Of a DNA stretch of 10,853 nt, positions 1 through 7,163 are shown piece after piece. Positions within the stretch are counted from its first letter, which is position 1, and every line of letters begins with the position of its first letter. Made by a program: the position numbers and the translations under genes. Origin of the DNA: Holophagales bacterium (GTDB lineage: Bacteria; Acidobacteriota; Holophagae; Holophagales; Holophagaceae); NCBI GenBank assembly GCA_031281385.1, contig JAITFL010000093.1:1-10853 (forward strand), written 5' to 3'. Below the pieces are notes generated by a model. That model did no database searches. It was not told the DNA's origin and saw nothing but the letters and a program-made list of their open reading frames with translations.

Positions 1-1
1 A

Positions 2-3000
2 AAGGGAGTGGTCGGCTACACCCGCGACCTGCGCGAAGTAAAGGCCGCCGAGGCCAAAGCCAAAAACGAAGAGTACCAGCGGCTTATCATGCTGGACTCC
101 ATGCCAATGGGCTGCAACCTATGGGACGACAGTTTTAAATTAATAGACTGCAACCATGAAGCGGCAAAAATGCTGGGGTTTACGGACAAAGCGGAGTACA
201 TCAAGTGCTATGACAAGCTTTCCCCCGAATTCCAGCCAGACGGCGAGCCGTCCAAGCAAAAGGCAGCCCGGTTGGTAAAAGGGGCCATTACAGAAGGCGC
301 ATGTAACTATGAGTGGCTGCACCGAACCCTGGACGGCGAATTGGTACCCACAGCCAAAACCATTTTCGGGATAGACGTCGGCAATGGAAAGATTGGCCTA
401 GTGGGATATACCCGCGACCTGCGCGAAAAGAAGGCCGCAGATGCCGAAATTGCGAAGGCCAACGAAAGACAAAGGGTCATGATAGACCACCTGCCAATGG
501 GGTGCGTATATCTCTCCAAAAATATAGACGCCATTGATTGCAACCGCGAAGTTCTAAAAATATTTGGCATTCCCCGCAAGCAGGACTTTTTGGACCACTT
601 CCAAGACCTTTTCCCCGAGTTACAGCCTGATGGCAGGCCGTCGCTGCCACTGGCGCGAGAATATGTGGACTACGCCATAGCCAATGGGCGCGTCACCACC
701 GATTGGCTTCACAGAAACCCCAAGGGGGAACCCATCCCGATGGAAATCACCTTGGTGAGTGTCGTTGGCATGACTGACGTCAGTTTGGTGGCCTACATGC
801 AAGACCTGCGGGAAAAGAAAGCCGCAGAAGCCGAAATTGCAGAGGCCAACGAACATTTCAGGGTCATGTTCGACAACACGCCTCTAGCATGCATTTATTT
901 CACAAAAGATATGCGTGCCATTGACTGCAACGACGAGACTTTGAAGATTTTTGGGTATTCCAATAAGCAGGAACTCATTGGCACCAATTTTAAACTGTTC
1001 CCCGAATTCCAACCCGATGGCAAAAAATCACTGCCGCAGCTCAAAGAACATGTGAACAACGCTTTAATCAATGGGCGTGTCACCTTTGACTGGTTCCACC
1101 ATACCATTAACGGCGACCTTATCCCGGTGGAAGTGACAGTGGTGAGGGCCGGGGACGCGGCCGGCGCCAATCTGGTGGCCTACATCCGCGACCTGCGGGA
1201 AAAGAAAGCTGCCGAGGCCCAAATTGCAGAGGCCAACGAACGCTTCAAGGTCATGTTTGGCAACACACCGCTGGGTTGCATGTATCTCACCAAAAGCTTG
1301 GAACCGGTTGACTGTAGCGATGAAACATTAAACATTTTTGGATTTTCCAACAAACAGGATTTACTAGACAGCTTTCCTAAACTTTTCCCTGACCTCCAGC
1401 CAGACGGTACGCCATCTCTTCAGATGGCACATGAATATGGACAATCCGCATTGGCCAATGGGCGCATCACCTTTGAGTGGCTCCACCAGACACTGGACGG
1501 CGAACCCCTTCCGATGGAGATAACCCTAGTAAGAGTCAATACGACCAGCGGCCTCAATTTGGTGTCCTACATGCGCGACCTGCGGGATAAGAAAGCCGCC
1601 GAAGCCAAAATTGCAGAGGCCAACGAACACTTCAAGATCATGTTCGACAACATACCTCTCGGGTGCTTTTATATGAACTCAGACATGCGCATCCTTGACT
1701 GCAACGATGAAATATTAAAAATTTTTGGTTTTTCCGGCAAGCATGAAGTCATTGGCCACGGCATTCAGTTGGCCACCGAGTCCCAACCAGACGGCAGGCC
1801 ATCGCTGCCTCTGGTCAAAGAATACATTGATTCCGTTTTAGCAACCAATGGACGCAGCACCTTTGAATGGCACCACAAGACCCGAAACGGCGACCCGCTC
1901 CCGCTAGAAATAACCTTGGTGAAGGCCAAGGGCACGGTAGGCGCCAATGTGGTGGTTTACGTCCGCGACCTGCGGGAAAAGAAAGCCGCCGAGGCCCAAA
2001 TTAACCAAGCCAACGAGCGCTTCAGGCTCATGTTCGACAACACCCCCCTCGGTTGCATTTATTTCACCGAAGATATGCGCGCCATTGACTGCAACGATGA
2101 GACGTTGAAGATTTTTGGGTATTCCAGTAAGCAGGAACTCATTGGCAATTATTTTGAAATGTTCCCCGAGCTTCAACCAGACGGCAGGCCATCTCTGCCG
2201 CTGGCCCAAGAATACGTTGACTACGTTTTAGCCAATGGCCGCCTAGTTTTTGAGTGGCTCCACAAGACCCGAAACGGCGATACCATCCCAACAGAATTAA
2301 CCTTGGTAAAAGTCAGGGACGCGGCTGGCACCAATCTGGTGGTCTATATCCGCGACCTGCGGGAAAAGAAAGCCGCCGAGGCCGAAATTGCAGAGGCCAA
2401 CGAACGCTTTAGGCTCATGTTCGACAACAATCCCCTGGGGTGCATCTATTTCACCAAGGATATGTACGCTGTTGACTGCAACGAGGAAGTGCTATACATT
2501 TTCGGGTTTTCCAGCAAACGCGAATTCATTGACCGCTTCCACGACATCTTCCCAGAGTTCCAGCCAGACGGCAGGCCATCTCTGCCGTTGGCCCATGAAT
2601 ATGTGAACTTAGCCATAGCCAACGGGCGCGTTGTCTTTGAGTGGCTTCACCAAACCATCAAAGGCGATCAAGTCCCGGTGGAAATAACCTTGGTGAGGGT
2701 AAGGGACGCGGCCGGCACCAATCTGGTGGCCTACATCCGCGACCTGCGGGAATTAAAGGACAAGACGGCAAGGCTAAACGAAGCGCAAAAAATGGCGTTC
2801 AGCGACTCCCTAACCGGCATAAGCAACCGCCGCTCCTTTTTGCAAAAATCCAAACATGAGTTCAAGACGCAGCAAGACCAATCGCCAATCGGCATAATCA
2901 TGCTGGACATTGACTATTTCAAGCGCGTCAACGACACCTATGGCCATGAAGCCGGAGACGAAGTGCTAAAGGTCGTGTCGGAGAACATCGGATCCGTCCT

Positions 3001-3352
3001 GCGCGAAACGGATCTGTTTGCAAGGTACGGCGGCGAAGAGTTCATCGTAATGGTTCAGCACCTCGAATTGCCCGAATTAACAAAGCTGGCCGAGCGCATC
3101 TGCGAAAAAATAAGGAACGCCCACTTCAGCTACGCCGGCCAAAAGATCGCGATCACAATCAGCGCGGGCGTGGCCATGCGCAACGAGACGAGCCAAACCA
3201 TCGAACAAGTTATCAAACACGCAGACGTGGCCCTATATAGGGCAAAGGCAAATGGCCGCGACAGAGTGGAAACGCTTGACATTGCGCATTTAGACGATGG
3301 AGATCTGCATCCACCATTTAAGGCTGCCCATCAAGGTAATCGGAAAAGCTAA
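2..3352 (+). CDS. Multi-PAS diguanylate cyclase (GGDEF), N-terminus outside window
   Basis: The reading frame is open to the left edge and starts inside the tail of a PAS unit (KGVVGYTRDLRE). The true start is therefore upstream, and the GTG at base 8 is not a credible start. Seven full PAS units follow from base 65, then a short linker helix (about 2753-2800) and a GGDEF domain (about 2800-3280). In the GGDEF domain I see DSLTG..NRR (from 2804), LDIDYFK (from 2903), the active-site loop GGEEF (3029-3043), and RETD (3002-3013) five residues before it, which matches the RxxD inhibitory c-di-GMP site. By family knowledge it condenses two GTP to cyclic di-GMP, with the PAS units sensing or relaying a signal. 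No EAL domain and no membrane segment is visible, so it looks cytoplasmic here, but the missing N-terminus could hold one. The C-terminal tail of about 20 residues after the domain is polar and unrecognised. The next gene lies 175 bp downstream. Confidence 0.95.
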   Translation, partial: KGVVGYTRDLREVKAAEAKAKNEEYQRLIMLDSMPMGCNLWDDSFKLIDCNHEAAKMLGFTDKAEYIKCYDKLSPEFQPDGEPSKQKAARLVKGAITEGACNYEWLHRTLDGELVPTAKTIFGIDVGNGKIGLVGYTRDLREKKAADAEIAKANERQRVMIDHLPMGCVYLSKNIDAIDCNREVLKIFGIPRKQDFLDHFQDLFPELQPDGRPSLPLAREYVDYAIANGRVTTDWLHRNPKGEPIPMEITLVSVVGMTDVSLVAYMQDLREKKAAEAEIAEANEHFRVMFDNTPLACIYFTKDMRAIDCNDETLKIFGYSNKQELIGTNFKLFPEFQPDGKKSLPQLKEHVNNALINGRVTFDWFHHTINGDLIPVEVTVVRAGDAAGANLVAYIRDLREKKAAEAQIAEANERFKVMFGNTPLGCMYLTKSLEPVDCSDETLNIFGFSNKQDLLDSFPKLFPDLQPDGTPSLQMAHEYGQSALANGRITFEWLHQTLDGEPLPMEITLVRVNTTSGLNLVSYMRDLRDKKAAEAKIAEANEHFKIMFDNIPLGCFYMNSDMRILDCNDEILKIFGFSGKHEVIGHGIQLATESQPDGRPSLPLVKEYIDSVLATNGRSTFEWHHKTRNGDPLPLEITLVKAKGTVGANVVVYVRDLREKKAAEAQINQANERFRLMFDNTPLGCIYFTEDMRAIDCNDETLKIFGYSSKQELIGNYFEMFPELQPDGRPSLPLAQEYVDYVLANGRLVFEWLHKTRNGDTIPTELTLVKVRDAAGTNLVVYIRDLREKKAAEAEIAEANERFRLMFDNNPLGCIYFTKDMYAVDCNEEVLYIFGFSSKREFIDRFHDIFPEFQPDGRPSLPLAHEYVNLAIANGRVVFEWLHQTIKGDQVPVEITLVRVRDAAGTNLVAYIRDLRELKDKTARLNEAQKMAFSDSLTGISNRRSFLQKSKHEFKTQQDQSPIGIIMLDIDYFKRVNDTYGHEAGDEVLKVVSENIGSVLRETDLFARYGGEEFIVMVQHLELPELTKLAERICEKIRNAHFSYAGQKIAITISAGVAMRNETSQTIEQVIKHADVALYRAKANGRDRVETLDIAHLDDGDLHPPFKAAHQGNRKS
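65..2752 (+). repeat. Seven tandem PAS-unit repeats (about 387 bp each)
   Basis: Units begin at the N-E-x motif codons at 65, 461, 848, 1235, 1622, 2012 and 2399. The spacings are 396, 387, 387, 387, 390 and 387 bp, so the period is 129 aa with small indels in units 1 and 5. All seven contain P-(L/M)-(G/A)-C, then D-C-(N/S) exactly 12 residues later, QPDG mid-unit, (E/D)-W-x-H, and a closing Y-x-(R/Q)-DLR. Six of the seven join the next unit through a (K/D)KAA(E/D)A-rich connector that looks like a signalling helix. Unit 1 is the most divergent. Bases 2-64 are the end of a further unit, so the full array is longer than seven. Confidence 0.93.
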
Positions 3353-3378
3353 CCATTGAGCTTCTTGCAAATCCTTGC

Positions 3379-3416
3379 ATAGCAGTTCAACTTACAATAG
3401 GTTGAACTGCTATAAC
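3379..3416 (+). promoter_or_regulatory. Perfect 13-bp inverted repeat overlapping an extended -10-like site
   Basis: Arms at 3379-3391 (ATAGCAGTTCAAC) and 3401-3413 (GTTGAACTGCTAT) are exact reverse complements around a 9-base spacer. There is no T-run after it, so it is a poor intrinsic terminator for the PAS-GGDEF gene. TGC-TATAAC at 3408-3416 resembles an extended -10 element. The left arm ends with TTCAAC at 3386-3391, a weak -35 match 19 bases upstream. This layout suits a promoter for the aminotransferase gene covered by a dimeric regulator, giving a leader of about 105 nt. The dyad is directly visible; the promoter and operator roles are inferred. Confidence 0.4.
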
Positions 3417-3527
3417 CTACCCTCTGCCCCCATAGGCTGGTATGCTGTTGTATGGGGCGGGTGCGTTTCAGTCAACGCCCAGCCATGAAAGCCGCCAAAA
3501 AGCCAAAAATCCTCAAGGGAGATAAAC

Positions 3528-4655
3528 ATGCCTGTACCGATGCTGGATCTCGTCGCTCAAAACGCCACCGTCAAGCAAAAGGCCATTGACGGCCTGTCCA
3601 AGCTGATTGACAGTTGCTCTTTTATCCTTGGCGAAAACGTTAAAGGGCTTGAGGCCGAACTGGCCGAGTACAGCGGAGTCAAATACGCCATTGGGATGTC
3701 CAGTGGCACAGACGCACTTCTCATAGCCTTGATGGCGCTCGACATTGAAAAAGGCGACGAGGTGATAATGCCCAGCTTCACGTTTTTCGCCACCGGTGGC
3801 GTAGTGGCCCGCCTTGGCGCCACGCCCATCTTTGTTGACATAGACCCAGCCACATTTAACGCCGCCCCACAGGCCATCGGCGCAGCCATATCGAATCGCA
3901 CCAAGGCCATCATGCCTGTACACATCTTTGGGCAAATGGCCGACATGCCAAAAATCATGGAGATTGCAAATGCCAAAGGCATACCCGTAATAGAGGACGC
4001 AGCCCAAAGCCTTGGCGCAAAAGGTTGGGGCAAGAATGCCGGCCAGTTCGGCCAAATAACGGGATGCTCCTTTTACCCGACAAAGAACCTCGGAGCCTTT
4101 GGCGACGCGGGCGCGACGCTGGTGCTAGACAGCGAAGACATGGCCAAAAAAGTAAAGCGCCTCAGAGTGCACGGGATGGAGCCTGTGTACGTCCATCACG
4201 AGGTAGGCATGAATGGCAGGCTAGATGAATTTCAGGCCTTTGTCCTGCGCGCAAAGTTCCCGCTCCTTGAAGGATGGCACGAGGGCAGGCGGAAAAACGC
4301 CAAGTGGTACCACCACAGGCTGCAAAAGATTGACCAAAGCGACCTGCTGCTGCCGCAGGAAGTCGTACCCGATGGCCGCCATATATACAACCAGTTCACC
4401 ATTCGAGTGAAGAAGGGCCGCCGCGACGACCTGCAAGCCCATTTGAAATCGAAAGGCATAGGCAGCGCGGTTTACTACCCAATCCCTCTGCACACCCAGC
4501 CATGCTTTGAGTACCTTGGCTGCAAAAAGGGGAGCCTGCCCGAAACTGAAAGTGCATGTGAAGAAGTGCTGTCACTGCCCATCTACCCCGAAATGACCGA
4601 GTCCATGCTGGAAGAAGTGGCTGCGGCAATATGTGGCTTCTTTGGCGTGGGGTAG
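3528..4655 (+). CDS. DegT/DnrJ/EryC1/StrS-family PLP sugar aminotransferase
   Basis: This 375-aa protein is a fold-type I PLP enzyme of the family that aminates nucleotide-linked keto-sugars for LPS, capsule, S-layer or protein glycans. Visible landmarks are the N-terminal FILGENVKGLEAELAEYSG segment, S-S-G-T-D-A around residues 58-63 (phosphate-binding loop), EDAAQSLGA with Asp157 expected to pair with the PLP ring nitrogen, and SFYPTKNLGAFGD with Lys186 as the Schiff-base lysine. GMNGRLDEFQA and the C-terminal YYPIPLHTQPCF are also family-typical. Length is normal and nothing essential appears missing. The ATG is preceded by AAGGGAGA at good spacing, which supports this start. The exact sugar cannot be told from sequence; the N-terminal part recalls WbpE/WlbC-type enzymes. 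No other sugar gene lies in the window, so the pathway context is missing. It may be transcribed from the promoter-like site at 3379-3416. Confidence 0.93.
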   Translation: MPVPMLDLVAQNATVKQKAIDGLSKLIDSCSFILGENVKGLEAELAEYSGVKYAIGMSSGTDALLIALMALDIEKGDEVIMPSFTFFATGGVVARLGATPIFVDIDPATFNAAPQAIGAAISNRTKAIMPVHIFGQMADMPKIMEIANAKGIPVIEDAAQSLGAKGWGKNAGQFGQITGCSFYPTKNLGAFGDAGATLVLDSEDMAKKVKRLRVHGMEPVYVHHEVGMNGRLDEFQAFVLRAKFPLLEGWHEGRRKNAKWYHHRLQKIDQSDLLLPQEVVPDGRHIYNQFTIRVKKGRRDDLQAHLKSKGIGSAVYYPIPLHTQPCFEYLGCKKGSLPETESACEEVLSLPIYPEMTESMLEEVAAAICGFFGVG

Positions 4656-4674
4656 CTGGGGGCTAGAAGCCTTT
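4635..4674 (+). terminator. Weak hairpin spanning the aminotransferase stop codon
   Basis: GGCTTCT at 4635-4641 and AGAAGCC at 4665-4671 are exact reverse complements, followed by TTT. The 23-base loop is G-rich and contains the TAG stop codon. The stem is short and the T-run minimal, so termination here is only a possibility; no better candidate lies between this gene and the lipoprotein gene. Confidence 0.22.
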
Positions 4675-4682
4675 AACATATG

Positions 4683-4703
4683 GACAATTGACAGTTGACA
4701 ATG
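4683..4703 (+). repeat. Three tandem heptamers (GACAATT-type) upstream of lipoprotein gene
   Basis: Three 7-base units stand head to tail: GACAATT (4683-4689), GACAGTT (4690-4696), GACAATG (4697-4703). They create two TTGACA hexamers (4688-4693 and 4695-4700), a perfect -35 consensus, but no -10-like sequence lies 16-19 bases downstream of either. A heptameric short tandem repeat is the direct reading; a regulatory role is not shown. Confidence 0.5.
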
Positions 4704-4708
4704 CTGGA

Positions 4709-4714
4709 AGAGGA
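4709..4714 (+). promoter_or_regulatory. Ribosome binding site supporting a GTG start
   Basis: AGAGGA lies eight bases before the GTG at 4723. The reading frame from this GTG opens directly into a basic, hydrophobic signal peptide. Together these favour GTG 4723 over the in-frame ATG at 4744, which would lose the basic n-region. Confidence 0.6.
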
Positions 4715-4722
4715 ACCATCAC

Positions 4723-5862
4723 GTGAAACATAAAATTTTTTCCATGACTATCGCGACGCTAGCGCTTATTCTCGCGCCCACTGCCTGCAAGAAAAAATCC
4801 AGCGGGGCGGACACTGGCATCGTGGGAGTTGAAAGTAGCGCACAGGGGAAAGACTTGCCCGCACCCGATGTGTACGTCCTTGGAACCAAAGGGGACGGAC
4901 AGGGGAGAGAACTGCCAGCACTGTGGAAAAATGGCGTGGAGCAAAGCCTAGGTCTGGGCGCAGACGCTTCAGTCCAATCCATTTTTGTCTCTGGCGATGA
5001 TGTGTACATGGCGGGGAATGTGCGTGTGCCAGGACCCGAAAATGATGGAGCGGATAAATTATTGCTGACAGTGTGGAAGAATGGCGTGGCGAAGCACTAC
5101 ACCAACGAAGACAGCGGCTCCAACGCAAATTCGGTTTTTGTGTCAGGCAAAGACGTGTACGTGGCTGGGCATGAATCCAATTCGCTAGGGAACAAAATGG
5201 CCACACTGTGGAAAAATGGCACTGCCCAGCGCCTAAGCAACGAAAGCAACGACGCATCGGCATTTTCCGTGTTCTTGGATGGCACTGACGTTTATGTGAC
5301 TGGGGGAGAGGCAGAGCTAACAGAGTTTGGAAACCTAGTGGCCAAACTGTGGAAAAACGGCGTTGCCCAGCCTTACAGTGACGGTAGCCACAACGTATGG
5401 GCAATGTCCGTCTTTGTGTCGGGCGGAAACGTGTACGTAGCCGGATATGAAGCGGTCAAAGTGGACGGCGAAATGGGAATGGCGGCGACGCTATGGGTGA
5501 ACGGCAAAGCCAAGCACCTGAGCGATGGAAAGATTACCGCCGAGGCGCGCAATGTCTTTGTGTCCGGCAATGACGTGTACGTGGCGGGCTACGAAGACAA
5601 CGCGCAAGGCAATAGCATGGCTATACTGTGGAAGAACGGCGCGGCACAACGCCTGAACAATGGGAGCGGCAAAGCCGAAGCGAATTCAGTTTTTGTGTCT
5701 GGCAGCGATGTGTACGTGGCTGGCTATGAAACCAACGCGCAAGGAAACAAAATGGCCACGCTGTGGAAAAACAATGCGCCGCAGCACCTTAGCGACGGTA
5801 AAACCAATGCCACGGCAAAAACTGTTTTCGTGTCTGGCGGCTTCTTTGATGCACGGCGTTGA
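4723..5862 (+). CDS. Secreted lipoprotein with WKNG/DVYVAGYE repeats, probable seven-bladed beta-propeller
   Basis: This 379-aa protein starts at GTG with MKHKIFSMTIATLALILAPTAC, a basic n-region, hydrophobic core and Cys22 as the likely lipidated residue. The lipobox is not ideal, with Pro at -3, Thr at -2 and Ala at -1. A KKKSSG linker follows. The rest is a string of repeats, consensus WKNGxAQxLSDG...ANSVFVSGxDVYVAGYExNAQGNKMATL. Six copies are complete and a seventh stops after VFVSG. The N-terminal DVYVLGTKGDGQGRELPAL supplies the half missing from the last copy, as expected if the ends close a propeller ring. The protein is probably anchored in a membrane facing the periplasm or outside. 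Its biochemical role is unknown; I know such repeats from many uncharacterised lipoproteins. It faces convergently towards alr. No enzyme motif was seen. Confidence 0.88.
   Translation: MKHKIFSMTIATLALILAPTACKKKSSGADTGIVGVESSAQGKDLPAPDVYVLGTKGDGQGRELPALWKNGVEQSLGLGADASVQSIFVSGDDVYMAGNVRVPGPENDGADKLLLTVWKNGVAKHYTNEDSGSNANSVFVSGKDVYVAGHESNSLGNKMATLWKNGTAQRLSNESNDASAFSVFLDGTDVYVTGGEAELTEFGNLVAKLWKNGVAQPYSDGSHNVWAMSVFVSGGNVYVAGYEAVKVDGEMGMAATLWVNGKAKHLSDGKITAEARNVFVSGNDVYVAGYEDNAQGNSMAILWKNGAAQRLNNGSGKAEANSVFVSGSDVYVAGYETNAQGNKMATLWKNNAPQHLSDGKTNATAKTVFVSGGFFDARR
4924..5859 (+). repeat. Seven WKNG repeat units of 45-50 aa inside the lipoprotein gene
   Basis: The TGG codon opening each unit lies at 4924, 5074, 5209, 5350, 5494, 5629 and 5764, with spacings of 150, 135, 141, 144, 135 and 135 bp. 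Units 2, 6 and 7 are closest in sequence at their starts. Unit 5 has WVNG and unit 7 WKNN in place of WKNG. Unit 7 ends early in GGFFDARR. Length differences fall in the loop between DVYV and the next TRP, where units 1, 3, 4 carry insertions. Confidence 0.9.
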
Positions 5863-5865
5863 TGA

Positions 5866-5898
5866 TTGAAAAGATGCCCCCAAACGTGGGCTTTTCAA
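5866..5898. terminator. Candidate bidirectional terminator between convergent genes
   Basis: TTGAAAA (5866-5872) pairs with TTTTCAA (5892-5898), and GCCC (5876-5879) with GGGC (5888-5891), with a three-base bulge and an eight-base loop. The inner GC stem is followed by TTTT on the + strand, and A/T-rich arms flank it on both sides. It sits four bases after the lipoprotein stop and about 90 bases beyond the alr stop, so it could serve both genes. The GC stem is short, which limits confidence. Confidence 0.4.
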
Positions 5899-5989
5899 GT
5901 TGGAACGATACCCCGTTATGCGCTGGGTATTTTGGGGAACGACTCCAAGATAGGCTTTCAGCCTTAGAGAGAATCTGTCTACCGCTAGA

Positions 5990-7156
5990 TCAACCCTGCC
6001 TGCCGGGGCATGAATCTACGTACACCCTCGGCACTCTTGCATTTATCGCCGTCAGAACTTCGTAGGGCACGGTGCCACCCCAAGCGGCCAAGTTTTCGAC
6101 TGTTATCCTTTCGCCGCCCGTTTGGCCCAACAAGACTACTTCATCGCCATTGTATGCGCTGCCCATCTCTAGGTTGACCATCATCTGATCCATACAGATT
6201 GTCCCCACTTGGTCGTACTTGGCACCGTTCACTATCACTTTGGCTTTATTTGACATGCTCCGCAGGTAGCCATCGCCGTAGCCAACGGGTACAGTCACCA
6301 TTCGGACTGGATGGTCACACTGCCAAGTGGAGCCATAGCTTACGGGGTGGTTGGGCGGGACGACTTTGAAATACACCACCCTGCTCTTCCAGGCCAAGGC
6401 TGGTCGTACGTCTATTCCCTTTGGCACGTATGGGGATGGATAAATGCCATACAAAAGCAGCCCTGGGCGCACCATGTCCAAGCGGCTCTCTGGAAGCCGC
6501 AGCATGGCGGCAGAATTGGCTATGTGGGCCTTTGGCCTTTGCAGCGACCTCTTTTCATAAAAGGCCAGCACCTCCAAAAACCGCTCCAACTGTAATTTAG
6601 CATGAGTCAAATCCTCTGCGTCAGCATTGGCAAAGTGTGAATAGATGCCTAAAACATCTACATTCGTGCATTTCAGCGCTGCCTCTTGCAATTTGTGAGC
6701 GTTGAAGTAATGGACTCCAACCCTCTCCATGCCTGTGTCTATCTTTAGATGCACCATCGCCCTGCGGCCCATCTCCTTGGCGACGCCATCTATTTGAGTC
6801 AGCCTGTCAACCGAGCTTGCGGACAGGGCCAGGTTGTGGTTGATAAAGTGGGGTATCTGATCCCCCCACACGCCGCCCAATACAACGATTGGCGCGTCAA
6901 TGCCATTGCGGCGCAACAGGATGCCTTCTTCCAGTACGGCAACGCCTATGCAGTCCGCCATGCCGCCAAGGGCCTTGCACACTTCTACTAGGCCGTGACC
7001 GTATGCGTTGGCCTTCGCCACCAGCATTACACCGGCATCGCTTTCCACGCACTGCCTGATGGCTCTAAAGTTGCCTTGCAGCGCCCCCAAATCCACCTCC
7101 GCCCAAGTGGCGCGTACGGTGTCGGATATGTCTATCGTGGGGTCAAAGATGGCCAT
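5990..7156 (-). CDS. alr: Alanine racemase
   Basis: This 388-aa protein is a PLP-dependent alanine racemase, which interconverts L-Ala and D-Ala in the cytoplasm and supplies D-Ala for peptidoglycan. The N-terminal barrel carries VAKANAYGHG with the Schiff-base Lys48. Further landmarks are LKIDTGMERVG (residues 137-147), YSHFANAD (172-179), HIANSAA (211-217) and VRPGLLLYG (229-237). The C-terminal beta domain carries VSYGSTW with Tyr274 as the second catalytic base, VPVGYGDGY, and CMDQMMV (from 321). Length is normal for the family. The ATG start lies seven bases after the mraY stop, with AGAGGG just upstream, so alr is probably co-transcribed with and translated after mraY. It is the last gene of the - strand block; a candidate terminator lies past its 3' end at 5866-5898. 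Confidence 0.97.
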   Translation of the reverse strand: MAIFDPTIDISDTVRATWAEVDLGALQGNFRAIRQCVESDAGVMLVAKANAYGHGLVEVCKALGGMADCIGVAVLEEGILLRRNGIDAPIVVLGGVWGDQIPHFINHNLALSASSVDRLTQIDGVAKEMGRRAMVHLKIDTGMERVGVHYFNAHKLQEAALKCTNVDVLGIYSHFANADAEDLTHAKLQLERFLEVLAFYEKRSLQRPKAHIANSAAMLRLPESRLDMVRPGLLLYGIYPSPYVPKGIDVRPALAWKSRVVYFKVVPPNHPVSYGSTWQCDHPVRMVTVPVGYGDGYLRSMSNKAKVIVNGAKYDQVGTICMDQMMVNLEMGSAYNGDEVVLLGQTGGERITVENLAAWGGTVPYEVLTAINARVPRVYVDSCPGRQG

Positions 7157-7163
7157 CGGCCCT

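Noticed and set aside
8..10. GTG at base 8 as the start of the PAS-GGDEF protein
   Set aside because: It lies inside the closing motif of a PAS unit (G-V-V-G-Y-T-R-D-L-R-E) and the frame is open to the window edge, so the start must be upstream.
3455..3480. Hairpin GGGCG...CGCCC or GCGTT...AACGC in the aminotransferase leader
   Set aside because: Stems are only five base pairs and mutually exclusive, with no T-run or other support.
4688..4723. Sigma-70 promoter from the two TTGACA hexamers
   Set aside because: No TATAAT-like sequence lies 16-19 bases downstream of either hexamer.
4766..5404. A 212-codon open frame on the - strand opposite the lipoprotein gene
   Set aside because: Its apparent internal repeats merely mirror the WKNG repeats of the real gene on the + strand.
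5821..5862. Frameshift or truncation at the end of the repeat lipoprotein
   Set aside because: The missing half-repeat is present at the N-terminus, which fits a closed propeller, and no continuation of the repeat is visible in other frames after 5862.
5952..5964. Small hairpin AGGCT-TTC-AGCCT past the alr stop
   Set aside because: Five base pairs and no T-run on either strand; too weak to call a terminator.
5859..6065. A small + strand frame overlapping the lipoprotein stop
   Set aside because: It runs antisense into alr, covers the terminator-like hairpin and has no recognisable features.
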